Shown: positions 15,916 through 21,355 of the stretch, piece after piece
Position numbering within the stretch: position 1 is the stretch's first letter
Layout: the number at the start of each line of letters is the position of its first letter
DNA from: Pedobacter glucosidilyticus
Lineage (GTDB): Bacteria > Bacteroidota > Bacteroidia > Sphingobacteriales > Sphingobacteriaceae
Reading direction: 5' to 3'
Assembly (NCBI RefSeq): GCF_002483235.1
Contig: NZ_DLHN01000017.1
Span: 102,570 to 123,924 of the forward strand
DNA: 21,355 nt
Notes under the pieces: model-generated
The model's input: only the letters and a program-made list of their open reading frames with translations
Database searches by the model: none
Told to the model about the DNA's origin: nothing
Made by a program: the position numbers and the translations under genes

Positions 15916-15923
15916 TAGCTTTG
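15916..15923 (+). promoter_or_regulatory. Possible -7 element for the CLC gene
   Basis: TAGCTTTG matches TAnnTTTG on the plus strand, within the 243-base divergent intergenic region between ilvE and the CLC gene. It would leave a leader of about 120 bases. No clear TTTG lies 19-21 bases upstream. Apart from this and the ilvE signals I see nothing in the region, and specifically no fluoride riboswitch core. Confidence 0.3.
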
Positions 15924-16051
15924 TCATAGGATTTGAGCAAATTTATTTTATTTTTGGTCATCAGCAGGTATCATTTTATAATTTCACATCTTATAAAGAT
16001 CAATATCGGCTTTCGCATCAGCTTCATTTTCATGATAAAAAAACAACATCC

Positions 16052-17341
16052 ATGTTTACCCAAATAGAAAAGTTAAAGTCATTAGCATTTTTAGATAAGT
16101 TACTGATGTTTAAGTTTTTACTAAAATGGCTTTTCATTTGTAGCATTATTGGTGTGCTTAGCGGAACTGCATCTGCCTGGTTTTTGATAGCTTTAAATTG
16201 GGCAACCAACCTTCGTGAACAACAGCTTTGGATCATTGGCTTTCTTCCTCTAGCAGGTGTATGGATTGTATTTTTATACGAAAAACTGAGTAAAGATGCC
16301 GCAAGAGGTAATAACCTTATTTTAGAAGAAATACATCAACCTAAAAAGAAAATACCCCTATTGATGGCCCCACTCATATTTTTTAGTACTGTTACCACGC
16401 ATTTATTCGGAGGTTCGGCAGGTAGAGAGGGTTCTGCTGTACAAATGGGTGCCGCCTTAGCTGATGAGGTAAGCCGTTGGTTAAAACTTCATAAAAGAGA
16501 CCGCCGAATTTTGCTGATGTGTGGTATAAGTGCTGGCTTTGCATCTTTATTTGGCACTCCACTAGCTGCTACTATTTTTGCTTTAGAGGTATTTTTAGTA
16601 GGTAATCTCGTTTACGAGGCTATTTTACCTAGCCTTTTTGCCGCAATTATTGCACATTGGGTTTGTAACCTTTGGGAACCAGGACATAGCCATTATGCTA
16701 TAGCTCATACTCCTCCCATAGATGCCATAAACATTTTAATGGCCATACTAGCCGGAATAATTTTTGGCTTGGCAGGAAGATTATTTGCTAACACCAATCA
16801 TTTATCTCATGCTTTGTTTAAACAATATGTTCCTCATATTTACCTCAGACCCATAGTAGCTGCCGCAATGGTTATTTGTTTCTTATTGATTTGGGGCGAT
16901 ACTAAATTTATAGGCTTAGGTTTAAATACCATTGAAAATGCGTTTCATATTCAGCAACCTTATTATAGCTTTATCATAAAAATTGTATTAACTGCAATAA
17001 CCTTGGGGGCAGGTTTTAAAGGCGGAGAAGTTACTCCTTTATTTTTTATTGGTGCTACTTTAGGTAGCGCACTATCGGGTATATTACCTTTACCTATTGA
17101 TTTATTAAGTGGTATGGGCTTTGTTGCTGTATTTACTGCCGCAGCTAATACACCTATTGCTTGTATTTTGATGGGTATAGAGCTTTTTGGAGCGTCATCA
17201 GCCATATATATTGCCATTAGCTGTGTGGTTGCTTACCTTTTCTCTGGACATAATGGTATTTACAGCTCGCAAAAAATTGGTTATGCCAAACATCCTTTTT
17301 GGATCAGACATACCGGAAAATATTTAAATATGTTTAATTAA
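16052..17341 (+). CDS. CLC-F type fluoride/proton antiporter (CLC superfamily)
   Basis: A 429-residue inner-membrane protein with the two-fold CLC helix pattern and no cytoplasmic CBS domains. Key sites differ from chloride CLCs. The usual GSGIP serine loop is replaced by GNNLI (86-90, N87). The gating-glutamate motif is GREGS (124-128, E126) rather than GREGP. The GxFxP motif is GGEVTPLF (324-331) with E326, V327 and T328. The central tyrosine is Y404 in GIYSSQ. Recalled functional residues of the characterised Enterococcus CLC-F (E118, E318, T320, Y396) sit at a constant offset of eight from E126, E326, T328 and Y404. This supports a fluoride exporter that uses proton exchange to detoxify fluoride. 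Automated pipelines commonly name such proteins voltage-gated chloride channel. A small lipoprotein gene follows after 12 bases. Confidence 0.85.
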   Translation: MFTQIEKLKSLAFLDKLLMFKFLLKWLFICSIIGVLSGTASAWFLIALNWATNLREQQLWIIGFLPLAGVWIVFLYEKLSKDAARGNNLILEEIHQPKKKIPLLMAPLIFFSTVTTHLFGGSAGREGSAVQMGAALADEVSRWLKLHKRDRRILLMCGISAGFASLFGTPLAATIFALEVFLVGNLVYEAILPSLFAAIIAHWVCNLWEPGHSHYAIAHTPPIDAINILMAILAGIIFGLAGRLFANTNHLSHALFKQYVPHIYLRPIVAAAMVICFLLIWGDTKFIGLGLNTIENAFHIQQPYYSFIIKIVLTAITLGAGFKGGEVTPLFFIGATLGSALSGILPLPIDLLSGMGFVAVFTAAANTPIACILMGIELFGASSAIYIAISCVVAYLFSGHNGIYSSQKIGYAKHPFWIRHTGKYLNMFN

Positions 17342-17353
17342 AATAAAGTAACC

Positions 17354-17818
17354 ATGAAAAAATCAGCTATTGCAAGTTTAGTGTTACTAGCATCTGTATG
17401 GATGGCTTGTAATCAAAATCAACCCTCTACGAGTCAAACAGACTCAACAGTAACCCCAAGTGAAGATGCTTTAGAGACACAATGTTTTACTGCTGTTGTT
17501 GGGAAAGACTCGGCCAGCCTGAAGTTGAATAACTTAGACGGTAAAATATCAGGGCAATTAGCTTTTAATTTTTTTGAAAAGGATGACAGCGATGGAGAGA
17601 TAAAAGGGGAGTTTAAAGGTGATACACTTTTTGTAGATTATATTTTTAAAGCAGAAGGCAGCATTTCTAAGAATCCTTTGGCTTTCTTAAAAAAAGATGG
17701 AAAACTATATCAAGGATATGGCGAGATAGAAACCTATTTAGGAAAAACTTATTTTAAAGACCCTGCTGCAATCAATTTTGATAAAGGCTTTGTGTTTGAA
17801 CAAGATACCTGTAAATAA
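17354..17818 (+). CDS. Predicted lipoprotein of unknown function
   Basis: A 154-residue exported protein not recognised by me. The N-terminus MKKSAIASLVLLASVWMAC is a lipoprotein-type signal with candidate lipidated C19. The positions before it (W-M-A) are atypical for a classic L-x-x-C lipobox, so lipidation is probable but not certain. A low-complexity Ser/Thr/Gln linker (about 20-42) precedes a compact domain with alternating strand-like segments: SASLKLNNLDGKISGQLAFNF, then GEIKGEFKGDTLFVDYIFKAEG, then DKGFVFEQDTC. C44 and C153 could form a disulfide. The alternating G-x-[IL]-x-G pattern suggests a small beta-barrel or sandwich. It begins 12 bases after the CLC-F-like gene and precedes a terminator, so the two are probably co-transcribed. 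Any link to fluoride is only inferred from position. Confidence 0.72.
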   Translation: MKKSAIASLVLLASVWMACNQNQPSTSQTDSTVTPSEDALETQCFTAVVGKDSASLKLNNLDGKISGQLAFNFFEKDDSDGEIKGEFKGDTLFVDYIFKAEGSISKNPLAFLKKDGKLYQGYGEIETYLGKTYFKDPAAINFDKGFVFEQDTCK

Positions 17819-17901
17819 TGTTCTTTTATATGTAAATAGGATATTTTAAGCCTCATCGCTTATATTTAAAAATCCGTATTTGAAAGAATGGTATAAATAA
17901 G

Positions 17902-17939
17902 AAATCCCTGCTCAAGTAAAATCTGAACAGGGATTTTTT
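17902..17939. terminator. Bidirectional intrinsic terminator (lipoprotein / groEL)
   Basis: Stem AAATCCCTG (17902-17910) with CAGGGATTT (17928-17936), 17-base loop, followed by a T run on the plus strand and, reading the other way, by a short T-containing stretch. It lies between two convergent genes and can serve both, more strongly the plus-strand lipoprotein transcript. Confidence 0.82.
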
Positions 17940-17970
17940 ATATCATGAAGGCAAGCGCCTGATGTTTTGA

Positions 17971-19608
17971 TTACATCATACCGCCCATACCGCCACCCAT
18001 AGGAGGCATAGCAGGAGCAGAAGAACCTTCTTCAGCTTCATCAGCTAAAACACACTCTGTTGTTAACAACATAGCAGCAATAGAAGCAGCGTTTTCTAAT
18101 GCAACACGAGAAACTTTAGTAGGGTCTATAACACCAGCACCAATTAAGTTTTCGTAAACATCAGTACGGGCATTATAACCGTAATCTGCTTTACCTTGTT
18201 TAACATTGTGTACTACAATAGAACCTTCAATTCCGGCATTAGCGCAGATTTGACGTAAAGGCTCTTCAATAGCTCTTTTAATGATTTTGATACCTGTAGT
18301 TTCATCTTCATTAGCGCCTTTTAAGCCTTCTAAAGACTCAACCGCTCTAATGAAAGCAACGCCACCACCAGCAACAATACCTTCTTCTACAGCTGCTCTT
18401 GTAGCATGTAAAGCATCGTCAACACGGTCTTTTTTCTCTTTCATTTCTACTTCTGTAGCAGCACCAACATAAAGAACTGCAACACCACCAGCTAATTTAG
18501 CTAAGCGCTCTTGTAATTTTTCTTTATCGTAGTCTGATGTAGTAGTTTCTATCTGAGCTTTGATTTGGTTTACACGAGCTTTGATATCATCACCGTTACC
18601 AATACCATTGATGATGGTGGTATTATCTTTATCTACAGTAATTTTCTCTGCCTGACCTAGGTAAGAAAGATCTGCGTTTTCTAATTTATAACCTCTTTCT
18701 TCAGAAATTACAGTACCACCAGTTAAGATAGCGATGTCTTCTAACATAGCTTTTCTTCTATCACCAAAACCTGGAGCTTTAACAGCAGCAACTTTTAATG
18801 AACCACGGATCTTATTTACCACTAAAGTAGCTAATGCTTCTCCGTCTAAATCCTCAGCAATAATTAAAAGCGGTTTGCCAGTTTGTACTTGTTTTTCTAA
18901 AACTGGTAGTAACTCTTTCATGTTGCTGATTTTTTTATCGTAGATTAAGATATAAGGATTATCTAATTCTACTTCCATTTTATCAGCATTGGTTACAAAG
19001 TAAGGAGATAAGTAACCTCTATCAAACTGCATACCTTCTACAGTTTTCACTTCAGTTTCTGTACCTTTTGCCTCTTCAACAGTGATAACACCATCTTTAC
19101 CTACTTTAGCCATGGCCTCAGCAATTAAAGAACCAATAACATCATCGTTATTAGCAGAGATAGAAGCAACTTGCTTAATTTTGTTATTATCTTCTCCTAC
19201 AGTTTGAGACTGAGATCTTAAGTTCTCAACAACTACAGCAACTGCTTTATCAATACCGCGTTTTAAATCCATTGGATTTGCACCAGCAGCTACGTTTTTA
19301 ATACCTGCAGTAACAATAGCTTGTGCTAAAACAGTGGCAGTAGTAGTACCATCACCTGCAATATCAGCAGTTTTAGAAGCTACTTCTTTAACCATTTGAG
19401 CGCCCATGTTTTCTAAAGCATCTTTCAACTCGATTTCTTTAGCAACAGTAACACCATCTTTAGTGATTGCAGGAGAACCAAATTTCTTATCGATAATTAC
19501 ATTTCTTCCTTTAGGACCTAAAGTTACTTTAACTGCATTAGCTAAAATATCTACACCGCGTTTTAAAGCATCACGGGCTTCTACATTGTATTTAACTTGT
19601 TTTGCCAT
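17971..19608 (-). CDS. groL: Chaperonin GroEL (60 kDa, Hsp60)
   Basis: A 545-residue chaperonin of normal length. It forms the double-ring ATP-driven folding chamber with GroES in the cytosol. Signatures: MAKQVKYNVEARDALKRGVD at the N-terminus, ATP-binding KDGVTVAKEI (D51) and GDGTTTATVLA (D86), VEEGIVAGGGVA, and the flexible C-terminal GGM tail (MPPMGGGMGGMM). The frame is open upstream to 19665, but the extra 19 residues are unlike any GroEL, so the ATG at 19608 is used. An A-rich stretch precedes the start rather than a Shine-Dalgarno. It follows groES after a 120-base gap that holds short repeats and hairpins. The terminator at 17902-17939 lies just downstream. Confidence 0.99.
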   Translation of the reverse strand: MAKQVKYNVEARDALKRGVDILANAVKVTLGPKGRNVIIDKKFGSPAITKDGVTVAKEIELKDALENMGAQMVKEVASKTADIAGDGTTTATVLAQAIVTAGIKNVAAGANPMDLKRGIDKAVAVVVENLRSQSQTVGEDNNKIKQVASISANNDDVIGSLIAEAMAKVGKDGVITVEEAKGTETEVKTVEGMQFDRGYLSPYFVTNADKMEVELDNPYILIYDKKISNMKELLPVLEKQVQTGKPLLIIAEDLDGEALATLVVNKIRGSLKVAAVKAPGFGDRRKAMLEDIAILTGGTVISEERGYKLENADLSYLGQAEKITVDKDNTTIINGIGNGDDIKARVNQIKAQIETTTSDYDKEKLQERLAKLAGGVAVLYVGAATEVEMKEKKDRVDDALHATRAAVEEGIVAGGGVAFIRAVESLEGLKGANEDETTGIKIIKRAIEEPLRQICANAGIEGSIVVHNVKQGKADYGYNARTDVYENLIGAGVIDPTKVSRVALENAASIAAMLLTTECVLADEAEEGSSAPAMPPMGGGMGGMM

Positions 19609-19618
19609 TTTTTTTTTT

Positions 19619-19706
19619 AGTATTGAGATTTGAGTATTACGTATTGAGAAAAACTCCCAATACAAACTAAAATTCTATTTTTAAATTGATTTCTTCGCAA
19701 TACGAA
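19619..19706 (-). repeat. Short degenerate repeats and hairpins between groES and groEL
   Basis: On the plus strand the unit GTATT(G/A) recurs at 19620, 19634 and 19641, and in inverted form (CAATAC) at 19658 and 19698. Two hairpins can form in the groESL RNA: one from GTATTGAG (19641-19648) with CTCCCAATAC (19654-19663, two-base bulge, A5/U5 loop), and one from TTCG/CGAA (19694-19706). No T run follows either stem on the minus strand, so they are not obvious terminators. RNA processing, stability control or a lineage-specific intergenic repeat are all possible. Confidence 0.45.
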
Positions 19707-19728
19707 TATCGCACTACGCTATACTAGA

Positions 19729-20004
19729 TTATAAAATCGCGTAAATATCAGACTCACGCATAATTAAATATTCTTTACCTTCATAAGTAATCTCGGTACC
19801 AGAATATTTACCATATAAAACCTGATCACCAACTTTTACAGTCATTGGTTCATCAACTTTACCGTTACCAACTGCTACAACAGTTCCGCTTTGAGGTTTT
19901 TCTTTAGCAGTATCAGGAATGTAAATACCTGATGCAGTTTTCTCTTCTGCAGGAGCAGCTTCTACCACTACTCTGTCTGCGATAGGTTTAATGTTCAATG
20001 CCAT
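19729..20004 (-). CDS. groES: Co-chaperonin GroES (10 kDa, Hsp10)
   Basis: A 91-residue co-chaperonin that caps the GroEL ring. It starts with MALNIKPIADRVVVE, has the mobile loop EEKTASGIYIPDTAKEKP (about 20-37, with the GroEL-contacting I-Y-I), the roof region GNGKVDEP, and ends with the family-typical YLIMRESDIYAIL. The length is slightly below the common 94-97. It is the first gene of the groES-groEL operon. The 230-base upstream region contains a candidate promoter, a small palindrome at the likely start site, and a TGTCAGC direct repeat further up. Confidence 0.98.
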   Translation of the reverse strand: MALNIKPIADRVVVEAAPAEEKTASGIYIPDTAKEKPQSGTVVAVGNGKVDEPMTVKVGDQVLYGKYSGTEITYEGKEYLIMRESDIYAIL

Positions 20005-20047
20005 AGTTCTATTTTATGATTTTAATTTTTTTTCGTTTGCTCTACAC

Positions 20048-20060
20048 TACTCATAGAGTA
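20048..20060. promoter_or_regulatory. Small palindrome at the putative groES transcription start
   Basis: TACTC-ATA-GAGTA, five-base arms with a three-base centre, 44 bases upstream of the groES ATG and just downstream of the candidate -7 element. It could be an operator, but it is short and is not the CIRCE element (TTAGCACTC-N9-GAGTGCTAA) bound by HrcA. Confidence 0.3.
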
Positions 20061-20063
20061 TGC

Positions 20064-20096
20064 CAAAGGCTATAATTGTCATTTTTTCATTTTCAA
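20064..20096 (-). promoter_or_regulatory. Candidate groES promoter
   Basis: On the minus strand TTG (20094-20096), 21 bases, then TAGCCTTTG (20064-20072). This resembles the Bacteroidota TTTG / TAnnTTTG promoter, but the -7 element has three instead of two bases between TA and TTTG. The implied start site is near 20057. Confidence 0.38.
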
Positions 20097-20130
20097 CCCT
20101 TCTAAGAGCTTATTTTTAACAATTTTTAAA

Positions 20131-20153
20131 TGTCAGCTTGTCAGCAGTACTGC
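20131..20153. repeat. Tandem TGTCAGC repeat plus GCAGTACTGC palindrome upstream of groES
   Basis: Two exact copies of TGTCAGC (20131-20137 and 20139-20145) with an 8-base period run directly into the perfect 10-base palindrome GCAGTACTGC (20144-20153). They lie about 130 bases upstream of the groES ATG in a segment with no gene. On the minus strand the motif reads GCTGACA twice. Regulator binding is possible but unproven. Confidence 0.45.
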
Positions 20154-20190
20154 AATTTTTTTCTATTACCACTTCAAAATAAAGTCAACA

Positions 20191-20219
20191 AAAAAAGCCA
20201 CCCCGATTTGGAGTGGCTT
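20191..20219 (-). terminator. Intrinsic terminator of secG
   Basis: On the minus strand GCCACTCC (20217-20210) pairs with GGGGTGGC (20204-20197) around a five-base loop, followed by TTTTTT (20196-20191). It starts 25 bases after the secG stop codon. Confidence 0.88.
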
Positions 20220-20241
20220 ACTATAAAATCTTTTATTTTGA

Positions 20242-20580
20242 TTACTTAGCTGTATCTGCCGGTTTACCTTGTGGTAATGATGGCAATGCAGATGGCGCAG
20301 CAGTTTTATCTATCTGCTCTTGTATTTTAGAATCTTTGTTAGAGCCTCCTGTGCTAGCACTTGGCGAACCTACATTAATCAATAAAGAAATTACCATTAG
20401 GGCAATTGCTAAACCCCAACTTCCTTTTTCCAGGATGTCTCCGGTACGTTGTACCCCCATGATATTGTTAGAGGATGAAAAACCCGAAGATAAACCTCCG
20501 CCTTTAGGGTTTTGTACCAAAATAATTAAAACTAACAGTATACAAATAATAATTGCTAGTATGATTAAAAACGTTGTCAT
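20242..20580 (-). CDS. secG: Preprotein translocase subunit SecG
   Basis: A 112-residue inner-membrane protein, the small accessory subunit of the SecYEG channel that assists SecA-driven export. Two spans are visible: residues about 2-22 and about 54-70, joined by the conserved loop LVQNPKGGGLSSGFSSSNNIMGVQRTGDILEKGSW (about 21-55). The Q-x-x-K-G-G-G-L motif and the hydrophobic second span are diagnostic. A Ser/Pro/Lys-rich tail (about 72-112) is common in Bacteroidota SecG. It starts seven bases after the upstream TPR-protein gene and ends before a strong terminator, so it is the last gene of that transcript and separate from groES-groEL. Confidence 0.95.
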   Translation of the reverse strand: MTTFLIILAIIICILLVLIILVQNPKGGGLSSGFSSSNNIMGVQRTGDILEKGSWGLAIALMVISLLINVGSPSASTGGSNKDSKIQEQIDKTAAPSALPSLPQGKPADTAK

Positions 20581-20587
20581 ATATATT

Positions 20588-21355
20588 TTAATTAACTTTT
20601 AACTCTAAGTATTTAATTTGGCTGGCAAAGTAAGTGCTTTTTTCCGGATATTTCAAACTTAATTTCTTGTAAACCTCTAAAGCCTTATGATATAGCATTT
20701 GTTCTACATAAACTTTAGCTAAGGTTTCTGAAACTAATTCATGACTATCTTCTGAACTTCTTTTTGCTTTATTCTCTGTATCTATTTTATTTGCTGGTGG
20801 TGGCTTTATCTGAGGTTCTTCCTTAATAAAACGCTCAATAATCTGATATTCTTTTCTTCTAAAATCAAAAGGTATGGTTTGAGATTGCTGATGAGCTAAA
20901 TCATCAACCGTACGCAGGTGGAAAATATTTTCTGCTATTTGATGACTCAGAACATCTTCTTTTACTGCAATTTGCTTGCTTGTATCTAACTTAAAACCAG
21001 CATAAGGTTGCGTATTTTGATACTCCTTACGGGTTTTTGCCAACCACCATAAAAAGGTATAAGGCAAACGCTCATCATTATATTTAGAAACATCTTGATG
21101 ATGATGAGCGATACTTACAATTTCTTCTTGCTGGTGATGAATTACTGGTTCTTCTTGTACCTCTTGTTCTAAGTTTTCTATTACAGGTTCTTGCTGGGTT
21201 GTTGTGTCCTTTACCTCATTTTCTAAAGCCGTTGTATTTACAGAAACTTCATCAACAATAGTTGGGTTGGCGGTATAATCAATACCTTGGTCTAGCGTTT
21301 CAACCTCAACAACCGTATTTTTTATCTCTTGATTTTCTTCTTCTTCTTCTTCTTC
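20588..21355 (-). CDS. Hypothetical protein with acidic region and C-terminal TPR-like helices (5' truncated by window)
   Basis: The frame is open from the window edge to 20588, giving 255 visible C-terminal residues; the true start lies outside. A TTG at 21067 is only an internal codon. The visible part begins with seven glutamates encoded by a (GAA)7 run and continues through about 85 residues rich in Glu, Gln, Thr and Val (low complexity, probably disordered). After a histidine cluster (AHHHQDVS) comes a more ordered part beginning LPYTFLWWLAKTRKEY. The last 50 residues (SETLAKVYVEQMLYHKALEVYKKLSLKYPEKSTYFASQIKYLE) form a tetratricopeptide-like helix pair (A-x-x-Y...A-x-x-x-Y-x-x-L...P). 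It lies seven bases upstream of secG. No function is known to me; TPR ends usually mediate protein contacts. Confidence 0.78.
   Translation of the reverse strand, partial: EEEEEEENQEIKNTVVEVETLDQGIDYTANPTIVDEVSVNTTALENEVKDTTTQQEPVIENLEQEVQEEPVIHHQQEEIVSIAHHHQDVSKYNDERLPYTFLWWLAKTRKEYQNTQPYAGFKLDTSKQIAVKEDVLSHQIAENIFHLRTVDDLAHQQSQTIPFDFRRKEYQIIERFIKEEPQIKPPPANKIDTENKAKRSSEDSHELVSETLAKVYVEQMLYHKALEVYKKLSLKYPEKSTYFASQIKYLELKVN

Noticed and set aside
18281..19633. Plus-strand open frames opposite groEL
   Set aside because: Antisense shadows of a highly conserved gene with serine/alanine-biased composition typical of such artefacts.
20005..20060. CIRCE/HrcA operator upstream of groES
   Set aside because: The TTAGCACTC-N9-GAGTGCTAA element is absent; only the short TACTC-ATA-GAGTA palindrome is present.
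20213..20602. Plus-strand open frame opposite secG (129 residues)
   Set aside because: SecG on the minus strand has clear family motifs and a terminator; the opposite frame crosses that terminator and has no recognisable features.

Overview
The window looks like a chromosomal segment of a low-GC Bacteroidota member, most likely of the Sphingobacteriaceae (Pedobacter-like). The lineage rests on a secG / groES / groEL order, a near-consensus Bacteroidota promoter (TTTG-N20-TATATTTG) before a TonB-dependent receptor, scarce Shine-Dalgarno sequences, several TTG starts, and lysine/isoleucine/asparagine-rich proteins. This is inference from sequence character; no rRNA or marker comparison was possible. 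I see no tRNA, rRNA, CRISPR array, insertion sequence or phage gene.

Left block (about 136-6160, all minus strand): read in the direction of transcription this is a glycosyltransferase, RNase HII (rnhB), a second glycosyltransferase, aminomethyltransferase (gcvT), a ComB-like phosphatase, a YjjG-type HAD nucleotidase and a DinB-like protein. The genes overlap or lie less than 50 bp apart, so they may form one long, functionally mixed transcript, with gcvT perhaps having its own promoter.

Divergent polysaccharide block (6256-10235, plus): a Wzx-like flippase, a Wzz-like chain-length protein without a kinase domain, and a Wzy/O-antigen-ligase-like membrane protein. With the two glycosyltransferases on the other strand this looks like a small Wzx/Wzy-type surface polysaccharide locus. 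No priming transferase or outer-membrane exporter is in view.

Metal-uptake block (10251-14716, plus): a TonB-dependent siderophore-type receptor, a PepSY-TM membrane protein with four histidines suited to haem ligation, and a periplasmic DUF4198 protein whose predicted mature N-terminus is histidine. A well-formed promoter with an AT palindrome on its -33 element lies upstream, and a hairpin terminator downstream. The genes probably handle outer-membrane uptake, inner-membrane reduction and periplasmic metal handling.

Right block: ilvE (minus, TTG start with a Shine-Dalgarno-like AGGAAG) is divergent from a CLC protein (plus). That protein carries fluoride/proton antiporter (CLC-F) signatures rather than those of a chloride channel, and a small lipoprotein follows it. 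After a bidirectional terminator come groEL and groES (minus), then secG and a TPR-ending protein that runs off the right edge (minus). The window is mostly housekeeping. The least explained items are the CLC-F/lipoprotein pair, the receptor/PepSY/DUF4198 operon with its palindrome, the ComB homologue, and the repeat structures around groES.
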